DNA from: Terfezia claveryi
Taxonomy: Eukaryota > Ascomycota > Pezizomycetes > Pezizales > Pezizaceae
Assembly (NCBI GenBank): GCA_015179025.1
Contig: WHUX01000011.1
Span: forward strand, 682,001-746,000
Direction: 5' to 3'
DNA length: 64,000 nt
Shown piece by piece: positions 1 to 11,013 of the stretch (position 1 is the stretch's first letter; every line of letters starts with the position of its first letter). Below the pieces are notes generated by a model. It was not told where the DNA came from, ran no database searches, and was given only the letters and a program-made list of their open reading frames with translations. Position numbers and translations under genes: made by a program.

Positions 1-1
1 A

Positions 2-2524
2 AAACCTAGCTCCACAGTTTTGAGCTCTGGAAACGACTCAAGCTCTTCCTCTGTGTCCAGCATAGTTGTACTGAAGGTTGTGGAAGCGCTGACAGTATTC
101 AACAACTGCCTTTTCTCAATCGTCAAGGAGATGGATATGGCAATGGCAGACTATGGGAAAGGGTCCTTGTCAGAACTCTACGCGGCCGTGAAAGTGAAAG
201 TAGGTGAAACGGCAACCGCAGGGAAAGCTCCATCTATCAGAGCCGAAGATAGTACAAATCCAGAGGAAAGCAATATAAAGGCCACTGTGGATATTGACAA
301 ATGGAGCGTGGAGCCATCATCACCGCCGAATCCAACATCTACTGTTGAACGCAGTCAAAAAAGCAACTATGGGCAAGTACATAGTACTCCCAATAATCCA
401 AGCCAAAGGGGCGTGAATCCACCAGAACCTCCCTGGCACCCACCGAATATAACTGCATCTCCCAATTTTCCTTTATCACCACCACCTCCTTCCGTTTCAG
501 AAACACTGCAAGTTCCCCAGCCTAATGCCCAAGGGAAGTCCGAGAGCAAACAGGCCTTACCCCCCAAAGTGTCAGATAAAACAAACCAAGGTGCACCGCC
601 AGAGAAACGACAGCAGTACACACAAGATTCCACTGTTGCACCAACATCGCCTTCTCCCAGTGAACAATCAAACTTTGAGACTATCTTCAGCAGGGAGAAA
701 ATTGTGGCTGCGGCGATGACAAATGACAATTCTCTTTTTGATTTAATGCATACTTATGCAGATATGGGTCACGATACTACAGGTATGGCAGTGCTTTCAT
801 GGAGACTATCTTTGCATGAGCCCTGACAATTAACCTTTACATCAGATGTCGGGTTTGGACTCTTCTGTGAAAAGTACCAGGAGGTGGTCTCAGTGCCCTT
901 GAAGCAGCCATGGCTGTCATTGGATCTTGCGATGTGTATGTGGAAAAATGCGTCCAGGGTCATTAGGGATAAATTTAAAGAGTTGGCAAAGGTTCACCAC
1001 ATTCAATTTTGATACAGTTCAGCAGATTCTGACCTCTCATAGAATAAACTCCAGGATCTGAAGAGGATTGACGACGAAATTAATTACAGAGCCAGTCTCG
1101 AACCAGCTGCAGCAGTCTGCACTGCCTATCCATTGCCTGTCCTCCCTAAAGAATCTTCGCATCAAAGAGCAATTGAATATTCTGCAAGGACAAAACAATC
1201 AACTCCAGCCCCAGTGTATGGGGAGACGAGGCTAGTGTACACAGGAGCTCGAGATCGACGTTATCCCTGGTCCAAAACCGGCAGCAACTCTCGCGATTGT
1301 CAGGGCTCTCCCCCGCCTCCAAACATGGCGGATTTCGTTTATGAGATTACAGCACCGACAAGCCCTAATGGATCTCCAAATCGAGGAGGGGGAGGTGGGG
1401 TAAGAAACACAATGTATGCCGGCGGTGATGACAGAGGAAATAATCATTATGACGACCGCTCGCACCCTTCTGCAGGTCGCTCGAACCCGATAAATGAGCA
1501 TCGTAGGGCCGCTAGTGTGCACGTTTGCGATAGCAGAGATAGGAGGGATCGAAGCCGGCCCCAATCAACTTCCCATGGTGGTAGTTCTCGTCGTCCGGCA
1601 AGATCAGTCCGCTCATCTAGAAGCCGTGCAAGTGCACATGGCGGTTATCATTACTCAAGCTCTTCAGACTCTTCCGATGTGTATGCTACGAGATCAAGCT
1701 CGAGGAAACGCAGCTCCTCAGGACATAACGAATCTCATGACCATTATAGGGAATCAGATGATGATTATGATAATGATGATTATAACTTCTACCCCTCCCA
1801 CGTTCAGAAACAATCTTCTAACAATTCGACAATGGCCCCTTGGACAGCCCCAATTCCAAACCCTATACCGCCGAACCCTGCACCGCCGAACCCTGCACCG
1901 CAGAACCCTGCACCGCCGAACCCTGCACCGCTGAACCCCGCCCCACCGACTTTTCCTTCTTCCCCTCCTCTTCCTCACCCTTTTGACCATAGTTCTCGCC
2001 CGTCATTAGTGGAGAACTCGCATAATTTTCAAAGGGGGTTTGAAGCATCCAGAGGGTTAACAGAACCACAACTGCAGCGGAACCAATTGAGAAGGCGATC
2101 CGGTCGCCCATCATCTACCCTTTCATCAGATCCCCCTTCGTCGCATACCCCTCCATTCCATCCCCCTTCATTGCACCCCCATCCACCATATGCCTATCCC
2201 TATCTGGTGGGGGCGCAAGGAATCTCCCAAGCACAATCCTCAGAAACCCTGCGAGAACCCCCTCGGTCAATACTCCGAACCAGCTCCCTTCCACCGCAGA
2301 GCTCAACTGTAACTGTCCTAGATTCCGTTTCGGGGGAGAACAATACGAACACTCGAGTTGCAAACTATGATCTCGAGCACAGGATGTCCATTCTGGAGAA
2401 CATGCTAGCAAGCTTGGGATCGCCATACACTCGCCCGCCTCCTCAATTTCCTCCGCACCCACCGCTGCCTGGCACACCGGCTCGCAAACAAAAGAGTGTT
2501 TCAATTGAGGACCACGCAACCTGA
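2..2524 (+). CDS. Proline/serine-rich fungal protein, 5' partial, function not recognised
   Basis: The reading frame is already open at the left edge, so the true start lies outside the window. I join three exons: up to 782, 846-991 and 1043-2524. The introns, 783-845 (GTATGG..CAG) and 992-1042 (GTTCAC..TAG), both keep frame, giving at least 802 residues. The first exon carries a hydrophobic/helical start (VVLKVVEALTVFNN) followed by a Pro/Ser-rich stretch. The second exon is compact and Trp/Cys-containing (GLFCEKYQEV..LSLDLAMCMW) and may be a small helical domain. The last exon is low complexity: Arg/Ser-rich, then Asp/Tyr-rich, then a run of PPNPAP-type repeats at about 1845-1950, ending in a short leucine-rich helix (HRMSILENMLASLG). 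I do not recognise a family. The frame consistency across both introns argues that the gene is real; the function is unknown. Confidence 0.7.
1855..1950 (+). repeat. 15-bp coding tandem repeat (PPNPA units)
   Basis: The unit CCGAACCCTGCACCG occurs about five to six times with few changes inside the last exon of the proline-rich gene. It encodes repeated Pro-Asn-Pro-Ala-Pro. Because the unit is a multiple of three, copy-number change would keep frame. Confidence 0.85.
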
Positions 2525-4168
2525 TAACTTACACAAGGTATATTACTGGATAGGGACAAACACCACGGTGGCGCAGATAGTTCTGATTGCACAGGGGCAG
2601 AAACCTGCATATATAGCTTGGGGAATAATTCATATTTTAGTGGAAAGGAAAATTCAGCTTTTTTTCTGATGTCTTTATGGCATTATTAGTTTTTGCTATA
2701 CAGTGAAGAGGAACGTAGCATGAGGTGGCTGTTTAGTGGTCAATAAATCACCCCTCTGTTCTTTCCTGAACGTTAACGACACCGTTGTATTGAGACCACC
2801 TCGGGGCTCCCCAGATTCAATCAATAGCAAACACTGACTCATATATTCTCATATTTTCAAACAAAACCGACCATCGTGTGGAAGGGAAGGAGGCTTTGGA
2901 GACCTCTGATCTTAGATACTGTAGTTCTGTACGTCTGCTTGTATTTCGAATTATTTATTTTGGTAGGATTACTATTTTTGTTTTAGCACGTGTATGACTG
3001 GCCTGCCCGCCAGTATTCAAATGTTAGACTTTTTGCTCGCTTGTATATCCCATACACTCCCAAAAATACAACTTCCTGGCGTTCATTGAAATCACAGACA
3101 GCTCCAGAATATGGTTACATTACCTCAAGTGATGGACTCCTCGTGTTCGCTGGATATGAATATGTATGTATGTAGTGGCCGGAACCGACAGTTTTGTTAA
3201 AAATATCTAAATGCTCTATTATTTATCTCTATAATAAGTTATTGTTAGCTTTTTCTATTCTTAGAAAAAAAAATATATATATATATATATATAAAAACCT
3301 GTTCATAGGTAGGTAAACGTTTCTTGTACCGGGAGTGTGGGGAAAAGCAATCCCGATCACAAGATATATATCCCTGACAGGTAGGTACTCTGTATATATT
3401 TGTAAGTTCTAAAACGGTCCCGGACGAGAGGTAGGTATGTAGATATACTGTATACCAACAAGGTGAGGCGTATGTTTCAGTATGTCAGTGTTGGTTTATC
3501 CTCCTTTAAGGGTTTTAGAACTAGCGAAGCCCACACGTGCGAATTCCCAAATGCGGAAGTCGGTTGTTTTAGGTTTAGCAGCTTCCATACATCAGCAATG
3601 GCTCAGGGTAAGAGGGGAAAAAAAAGAGCTAAATAGTCATGCTGGCCAACCAGCTAGGTTAATTAGTAACATTGGGACTCCTCCATTGCATATCAGCTCG
3701 GAAAGAATTAATAGCTCGAGAATGTTTCTTTCCATTCCCTCCATGAACCGAAATCCCCGTTTATCATACTACTTGTATATCTGATCTTGCCCCCCAAATA
3801 ACTGCACAAACAAGCTGGGTATGTACTCCTGCCGAAATTCCAACCCTGCATACTTACCCATAGCCACTAAGTTGGCCAGAACCCGGAAATTCTAGTTCAG
3901 CGTAAGCCAGCCCCGCTCATAGTAATTCATGCAGCATTTATCTGTGCACAAACCCACAGTTTTTTTATTTTTATTTTCTGGAATAGCAAAGTTTGATCTC
4001 ATTAAAATAAGTTATGGATCCCATCCGTCCTTTGTCTCTAGGTTATATTCCCAAACGCTATGTCTGCAGGGGTATTAATTCTTGCAAATCTTGATGCCAC
4101 TGCTTTCAACAAAAGGAGATCATAAATCATAGCAAACTAAGCTACCATTTCGCAACACCCAACGCCCT
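2525..4168. other. Intergenic, 1.6 kb, convergent 3' ends
   Basis: Lies between two genes that point toward each other. It holds an (AT)n tract at about 3270-3292 and several TAGGTA-type short repeats near 3305-3435. Short ORFs at 2990-3175 and 3482-3784 have no recognisable protein features. I see no supported gene. Confidence 0.6.
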
Positions 4169-5993
4169 CTAAATTGTATATTCAAACCAGACACTGCCCT
4201 CACCATGTTCCACCAACTCCATCTCCCTCTTCAACTCAAACTCTCTCCTTATAAACCTCTCATTTTCCTTCCAGCCTTCCTCAACCCCTTTACTAACCAC
4301 CCACTTCTCTTTAGCTTTTGCCACTTCCTCCTCAAAATTCGCTCTCAGAGCTTGTCTTTGCCCGTCCCTCTTCTTATTCACAGCTCTGTATCTCCACCAC
4401 AACGTCAACACGGCAATCAGCCCTGCCATAACGAAGGCAAGGTTCAGCGCATGTCCAACTCTATATAGGCTCTGTGGACCCTTGGTAGCATTGCTGTAGA
4501 AATTTGCACCCATTGCGCCTCCAAAGCTACCCATACCGATGTGGAAGGCCATGGAAATTGCTCGGACTTTTTCTCCGCCGCCGATATTGTTTGAGCACCA
4601 CGTGATCATGCCGGGGAAGGCAGGATAGATACCGCATGCGGCTATAAAGACACCGACGTATGCTAGTGCGGGGATGTGGGCGGGGCGGACGAGAGCAAGG
4701 AGGAATCCAATGAACATTGTAATGTAGGCGCCGAGAATGAATGGTGCGCGTTTACCGGTGCGGTCAGACGCGAAGGCCATAATGAGGGAGAGGATACAGG
4801 CGGTGACGTAAATCGGGATGGTGAGGAGATTAGCTCTAGTTGGGGTTGTTGTGGGTGATAGTTGGGTTAAAATCGTAGGAAGACACAGGGAGATGGAGTA
4901 CAATGGAGCGGAAATCCCGTAAAAGACCATGATGTGTGCATAGATATGCCATTTTCCAAAGATGAGTTTCAGGAGTTTGCTCTTGCTGTGGGAGATGCCA
5001 TTCTTGTATTCCGTGAGCTTGCCACGGATGTACTCCTCGTCGATATCTTTGTCTGGGTTTTCGTCATCGTTGCCGTCGTCTTTGAGACCAAACTCGTCGT
5101 TTCGGAGACGGTGTGTGATAATTTTTCGGTCTCGTTCGCTGAGGAATGTTGCTTTTGCGGGGGGGTTTTGGACGACAAAGAAGGCAATGCAGGCAACTAC
5201 TACGGTGACAATTCCTTCGATGATTAGGATCCAGCGCCAGCCCTCGTAATTTCCTACACCATCCATTGACTTGAGTCCAACGGCTAGGAGACCAGCGAAT
5301 GCACCAGCCATACTGTACAGTTATTAGTAAATTTATTACATTTGTAGGTCACGAAGGTACGTACCTGGCAGCACAGAAAAATAACGCCTGCCTGAACTGA
5401 GCTTCCTTCTTTACGTACCACATGGTGATCATCATCGCAACACCAGGAAACAATCCACACTCCGTCATGCCCAGAACCGCACGAACCCCAATCAACGAAT
5501 CGGCATTATGTACAACTCCCATACAAGCCGTGACAACTCCACTGAGCAATGTTATCAACGGGAGCCACTTCTTCGGCCCCACCTTTCTCAGGAGTATATT
5601 GCACGGTACGTCGAACGTGGAATATGTGAAGAAGAAAGCTGTAAGTGCCAATTGATATTCATGTGACGTTGCTGGTAGTGTTTCCAACATATGAAATGTC
5701 TTTGCATTTCCTATATTCTGTCTGCAGATGAAGCAGAGTAGGTATAAAACAGAGCATATGGGAATGATCCTGAGGTCAATTCTTCGTTGGAGATGCTTGA
5801 GCTCTTCTGCTGTAGGATGGGGATTGTGGGGCTTGTGCTCGCACGCTGACGAGTAGACGCTGTCAACGGCGACTTTCTCGACGTCGGTTAGGGTTGCTAC
5901 TGAGCCGGAGGAGACTGGCTGTATTGAAGGAGCCTTGAGGGGCACAGGAGAAAGAGGAATGGAGGAAGTCGTGGGCTCCCTCGGTGGATCCAT
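4169..5993 (-). CDS. MFS transporter, anion:cation symporter (allantoate/nicotinate permease) type
   Basis: Two exons, 5993-5365 and 5312-4169, with a 52-nt intron (GTACGT..CAG) on the minus strand, give 590 residues. The protein has a cytosolic N-terminus of about 70 residues, then a helix, then RQNIGNAK (91-98), the version here of the (D)RxNIGNAK motif after TM1 of the Dal5/Tna1-like family. It then shows repeated hydrophobic helices, a G-LPGV--MI-MWY-K-E stretch ending exon 1, and a long acidic central loop (about 250-275) between the two six-helix halves. The usual Asp of the TM1 motif is Cys here. The family imports organic anions such as nicotinate, allantoate or pantothenate at the plasma membrane; the substrate cannot be told from sequence. 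The start is the first Met of the open frame. Confidence 0.9.
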
Positions 5994-7047
5994 GTTGTTG
6001 TGATGATATAAGGAATATCCTCAATTGGTATCACTTTGCGTGTTGTAGTTGTAACTGCGGTTGGATATCAAGTAACTCCGCTGTACAGTAGTTCCCATAA
6101 CCTGAACAACATTCCACCTGTGGAGATATATATCCACGCCCATATTTATCTACAACTGCCATAATCTACGTCTTCTTCTTCACGTTTACCTTTGCCAGTA
6201 TCCGTAGGGGGATAGAAAAAGAAAAAAAAAGCCTTTGCCTGAGTCTTCCGATATTTACATTCACTTGGCTAGGGGGTGTCCATGTACTCCCGCAACACCA
6301 AGCATCCAGTGAGCATAAGCGAGAGGCCTCCCGACAACCGGAAAGGTAATACGGTGGCCAGGGGCAGGTATTGTATGCCGTAGCGACAGGCGACATCCGA
6401 TTCTCAAAGGATCAGGCGATATTCAGCAATGCCCTCGAGAACCCAGGGGCCCGCAATGTTGAGTTTCAGTCGGGTTTCCCGGCAGCAGCGTGGGCGGGCG
6501 TTGTAAAACACGCCATAAGATGGGCTGACCTAGATATTCACAACTTGAGAAAAAGGACCAATGCAACAACACCTGCGGCTATCAGTGCCGGATCGTCGTG
6601 TAATGTTTCTCAGCAGCATCATGCCATAGTTACATGTTGTTGCACTGCGGAAAATACATTTACGCAGCGGCAGCTCAGGTGGTGACTGGTTCCAGATCAC
6701 GAGACTATGTTGTATATATTCAGCCGTGCATACAAGTAAGTATGACAACTTGCATCCTCATCCAATGGCTATGGAATCAATTGCGGAATGGAGTCCAAGC
6801 AATACACAGATCGTGATTGAGCTAACCTATCTGCTTACTTGCAGCTTGTCAGAATTCCCAAATTCCCATCTCTTCTCAGGCATTCATATATATATATAGA
6901 TACCCTTGCTTTTACTGTCATTAACATTCACATTGCCTTGAGATCTGATGTTTTACGTTGAGTTACAGAGTGATGTTTGCGGACTCGGAGCGGTTTTTGT
7001 TTTAAGAGAAATTCCTTACTCCTATTCAGTCCCAGTAAGGGGACCAT

Positions 7048-7079
7048 GAAGAGCCACCCGGAAGTCCGGGTGGCTCTTC
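7048..7079. repeat. Perfect 15-bp inverted repeat (hairpin)
   Basis: GAAGAGCCACCCGGA is followed, after two bases (AG), by its exact reverse complement TCCGGGTGGCTCTTC. The stem is GC-rich and has no mismatch. It sits in non-coding DNA 1 kb upstream of the MFS gene and is not followed by a T-run on either strand. Confidence 0.9.
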
Positions 7080-7784
7080 GAAAGTTATTAAATTCCTCAG
7101 AGCTCTTTGTCCGGAGTACATAACGCTGTGTGCGCCAAGGTTTCGCAGCTTCGAAGCCGACACCAATTTTCCCCCTCATATTTAACTCGGGTTGTTCTCA
7201 ACATTGAAGATCGTTTATAAACTGGATTTCTTGAAGTAATACCCAAAATTAATTTTTTATACCCCACCTTTCTGCTGCTGCTACTTATAGTAGGAGCTAG
7301 CATGTATGTTTGGTAGCAAGGTGGCAAGTAGTCTGGTTGGCACAACACCTCCGTGGCAAGCTACCAATGATTGTTATCTTTGGGTTACTAGTTGATGCAA
7401 GTTTATCTTAGGTGTCGCCGCTTGACCAGGCAAATCTTGATTGAGGGTAACTCTTTTTGGTGTTCGCTTTGAATCCCTATAAATTTAGAATACAATTGCT
7501 CTGGCATTCTAGAAGCAATCACCATTATCAGAAGTGGTGGTAGTCCCGATATTACCCTGACGGCGAGTCCTTGGGCGCTGCTTGCCGATAGTCTGGTTGG
7601 CTTACTGCTCAGTCTCTCCCGAGATCGCCTGACCGACTTTTTATCTTAATCGCTAGTTTAAAATAGCCAAATTGTCTCGAGACTGGGACATCAAACCGCT
7701 TCTGGCTTTTGTATAGCTCAAGATTAGCCTTGGGGGCCCGTTCCGGTAATATGGGCAGTGTAATATATCTCGTATTTGACAGAA

Positions 7785-8042
7785 TCAAACTTCATTTGAT
7801 AGCCTGGTTAGGCCATAAGTCTGGCTAGTTAGGTCGGATGCTGACCCCGATATGTCGAGACCAACAAAAATAGTGACCAGTTCTTGTAGCGTAGTCTCGT
7901 GCCTCTGATGGCGACACTTGTTCTCGACCCGACATTGTAAAGACTGGCAAACTACTGGCTTCAAGGGTCGTTCGACCATAAGGGAACGCCAAGGAGCGTT
8001 ACCCTGAATCAAAACCATACTACTAGGAACAAACAGCCTCAA
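7785..8042 (-). pseudogene. Possible relic of a Ty3/gypsy integrase N-terminal region
   Basis: The minus-strand frame reads RLFVPSS near its start and, about 50 residues later, ETTLQELVTIF..DIS..R. This loosely follows the order of the integrase zinc-binding region of Ty3/gypsy elements (R-L-F-V-P, then H-P-G-R-E-A-T-L, F-F-W-P-G-I-S, C-x2-C, R). The conserved Trp, Pro and Cys residues are missing, and the spacing is longer than in intact elements. No LTRs, reverse transcriptase or RNase H were seen nearby. If real, it is an old, heavily mutated fragment; chance resemblance is a serious alternative. Confidence 0.25.
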
Positions 8043-9690
8043 TCTGGTTAGCCTGGACGTCTACACTCCCGTTACCCTGAGACACTCAAACAAGCTTCCC
8101 CAGTTATTGCAAAATGCTACCCTGATACTCAGAGCACAATTCCTTGATCCCCATCTAGATTACACCAGCTATCAAGTTGCTACTGTATCTCAAAGTTTAC
8201 TTTTCTGCAACTAGAAAAAAAAAAAAAAAAAAAAAAAAATGTGAGAAAATATTCTATATTGGAAAACTTTGGATGGGAAGGACCCATCTGCCTACGCACA
8301 ATCCCAGGAGAGGAATAAATCAAAGGAAAATGAAGAAAATGAATGTATATACATTAGCGTATATTCAGTGGCTAGAAGGCAGGGGGGGTATAAGGAAGGA
8401 TAGAAGATTTGAATCACAGCAACCTGGGCGGAGCGGTGGCATATATAACTGAGTTGGCTAGTAAAAAGAAATTATAACGTATGAGGCAAAAAATGTTTAG
8501 ACTGTGATTCCCTATATGAATAAGGTTCTAATGCATAAGCTATCCGTAGAAGGAGTATACCATATACGAATAGTCCAAAACTTATATACAGTATCTCCAA
8601 GCTTTGCCGCATTTATATAAACAAGTTTCATTATAAGCAATGGAGAATAGTAAAGCTCGTTTCTTTTCATGCAGACCTCCCTATTCTATAAAGTTTAAAA
8701 AATATATATAATATTGTTACATACAGTATATATCCTGAGGATTTTAGTCGAAGTCTGGTTCAACATATGCAGTGAAACCCTCGCTTACAAGAAAAACCTA
8801 TATTGTAACCACCGGAACCCCCGCACCTCTGTCCCACACAAACAAATCCCCGCTCCCGCAGAAAAATTATGAGGATATAGCTCAGTATTGCTATCTACAT
8901 CCCCCCCCCACCATGGGGCCTGAAAAGATTATAAACATGTTTAAATCGGACGTTGACCGGCCGCGAGGCCTAGGGTGCAGACAGTTCTTGAGACAAAAAA
9001 AGAGTAGAGAGTACACCTGGTACTAAGCTTATATTGGATATCCTGTATATTTTTCTTATCATTTAGCACAAATTATACCTTAGTGACAGGTGTATCTTTA
9101 TCGACGTTATAGGGTATTGATATCGCTCTCGGCATGGGGTCTTATAACTCTATACTTATACCGTATGCATCTTAGACTAAACTCGTTAAAGCAGTATACA
9201 ATATTCGAGGTCACAAGGAAGAGACATGCTGTTTATTTATAAATTACCTTCACAATAAACATTAGGGAGATCGTAACTCTTTTGACCGCCATATACGAAA
9301 GTTTCCGAGTCAGGTGCAGGACAGATTATACCAACAACTCTACGTAGCACTCGCAGCCAATGCGCCTTTCATTTACGTCAGCTATGCAGGAAGCAGGATG
9401 TGAATGCCTCCATATCTCAATCCCGGTGCCTAGGTTCAAATAGTCGCTACATGTGAACATATAGAAGGAAGATTCTGTGATAAAAACCAATATACAACGG
9501 TCAACGTGAAACCCAAAACAATGATAGAGACAGAATAAAGAAGCTAATACGTAAGATAATGTAACCTCGCCCTGAAAACCAAAAAAACCCAAAAGAGATA
9601 TTCAGACAGCCATTCACAACCCGCCCACATATCATCCATGAATTACCAGGCCTCAGTCCTTAACGAATCCAAACAGTTTTGCCTAACCAA

Positions 9691-11013
9691 TCACGCTTCA
9701 GCCTTCTCGTAAGATCTGAAAACAAGATCATATCCGTCCAAGTCGTGGACAATCTTGTCCATCCGCCTATAGCCCTTGATATCTTCCATCCTCGCTGCCC
9801 GTTTCAACACTGCCATCTCCTTGGAGCGGTCCATCATAAAGAGGTCCGCTAAGGTAGGCTTAGCCTCGAACAGAGTCACAGAAAATCGCCCAGGCTTAAA
9901 TGTCTCTAGAACGCTCTCAATAACATCCACCGTCTCTCGGTCAGATTGTTCCCTGGGGACGTTTGTCTCAAAGGAAGCATAGGAGCAATGTGGCTCCGGA
10001 GTGACGTGGACTGTCCAGTAATATGAGGTATCCTTGTCCTGGGATGGAATCACTGCGTTCGCTGAGTAGCCGCAAGGATTGAAAATGTATGAATCGATGC
10101 GGGAATCTGGAAACCGAGATTTGTCGTAAATCTCCGCAAGTCCACATGAGTTCGTCACAATTGCGCCAAGATCGTGTCCTTGACTAGAATCTTCTTTCTC
10201 ATCCTCAGCTTTCACATCCGTAGTCGTAGTATTCATGTACCATTGCTTAGACTTGACTGGGCACAAGTCTGTCATCAAGATTTCCAAGGTTTCGTCGTTG
10301 GGTCCACTCTTCTTTCCAGCCCCCATCCGGCTGTTAAATTGGGAGAACATAGCCCCATCTCCGTTATGCCTATCCTCAGTAGGAGTGAGAGGAGGAGTGA
10401 GCATAGTGTTGGCGTTGGTAAGGTAGAGGTACCAGTGCTCGCCATTCATCCTACCCACTTGGTATGCACTTCCCCGAAGCGACATTTGCTCCATAAATTT
10501 AACCTCATCTGGCCAGCTCTTGTGTGGATGCTCCTGGCGATCAGGAAACATGAAAGCCTTCCTGGAATAGAAGACTCTGTAGGGCTCAGCCATCCTAGTT
10601 CCGCTTCGTTGGGTAAAGCCCCCATGAACGCCAGCAATTTCGAGCAACCGCGCAAGTCCAGCCAGAAGGGTAGTGGTTCCACAGGTCTTCAAAACCACTT
10701 TGTGGGGAAATACAAACATACTGCTCTCACTGAGCAAGTATGCATCAACATGTTCATTCTGAATCACAGACAATACCTTACATCTGACAAGATTGAGCAT
10801 CTCTTCCCAGAGGTTTCGTGAAACTGACTTCAAGCCATCTGGCTTTGCACTCTCGGGAAGCATGGTAGGGGAGGGGACAAACCAAACCTCGAGAAGCTTC
10901 TCCGGCCCCTCAAAGGCATTTGTGGAGTCGAGATCTGCTGTAGCCTCATGGTTGATAGAAAGCGTGGTTGTCTGGCCAGGCACTTCATCGGAAGATGTGT
11001 TGATGGTAATCAT
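9691..11013 (-). CDS. spe2: S-adenosylmethionine decarboxylase proenzyme
   Basis: Single-exon ORF of 440 residues. The enzyme decarboxylates S-adenosylmethionine to supply the aminopropyl donor for spermidine and spermine. The self-cleavage site LSESSMFV (94-101) is intact: cleavage after Glu96 would turn Ser97 into the pyruvoyl cofactor. The next conserved block KTCGTTT (109-115) carries the catalytic Cys111. The family's N-terminal F-E-G-x-E-K-x-L-E-V-W-F is present at 34-45. The length is somewhat above yeast Spe2 because of a loop rich in charged residues (about 250-285). An ORF of 91 codons (11309-11034) ends 20 nt before the start codon and could act as a uORF, as expression of this enzyme is translationally controlled in other eukaryotes; here that is inference. 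Confidence 0.95.
   Translation of the reverse strand: MITINTSSDEVPGQTTTLSINHEATADLDSTNAFEGPEKLLEVWFVPSPTMLPESAKPDGLKSVSRNLWEEMLNLVRCKVLSVIQNEHVDAYLLSESSMFVFPHKVVLKTCGTTTLLAGLARLLEIAGVHGGFTQRSGTRMAEPYRVFYSRKAFMFPDRQEHPHKSWPDEVKFMEQMSLRGSAYQVGRMNGEHWYLYLTNANTMLTPPLTPTEDRHNGDGAMFSQFNSRMGAGKKSGPNDETLEILMTDLCPVKSKQWYMNTTTTDVKAEDEKEDSSQGHDLGAIVTNSCGLAEIYDKSRFPDSRIDSYIFNPCGYSANAVIPSQDKDTSYYWTVHVTPEPHCSYASFETNVPREQSDRETVDVIESVLETFKPGRFSVTLFEAKPTLADLFMMDRSKEMAVLKRAARMEDIKGYRRMDKIVHDLDGYDLVFRSYEKAEA

Larger units (their letters stand above)
5994..9690. other. Intergenic, 3.7 kb, with hairpin and decayed mobile-element traces
   Basis: Upstream of the MFS transporter and downstream of the SAM decarboxylase gene. 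No gene is supported apart from a possible transposon relic. It contains a perfect 15-bp inverted repeat (7048-7079), three exact copies of TTACCCTGA (7552, 7999, 8072), a poly-A tract at about 8214-8239 and AT-rich stretches at 8690-8730 and 9040-9320. Confidence 0.6.

Noticed and set aside
3482..3784. 100-aa plus-strand ORF
   Set aside because: No hydrophobic, motif or composition evidence; isolated in AT-rich intergenic DNA.
4205..5249. Several plus-strand ORFs of 60-97 codons
   Set aside because: Antisense shadows of the MFS transporter.
10174..10821. 215-aa ORF on the plus strand
   Set aside because: Antisense to SAM decarboxylase, whose motifs are unmistakable.
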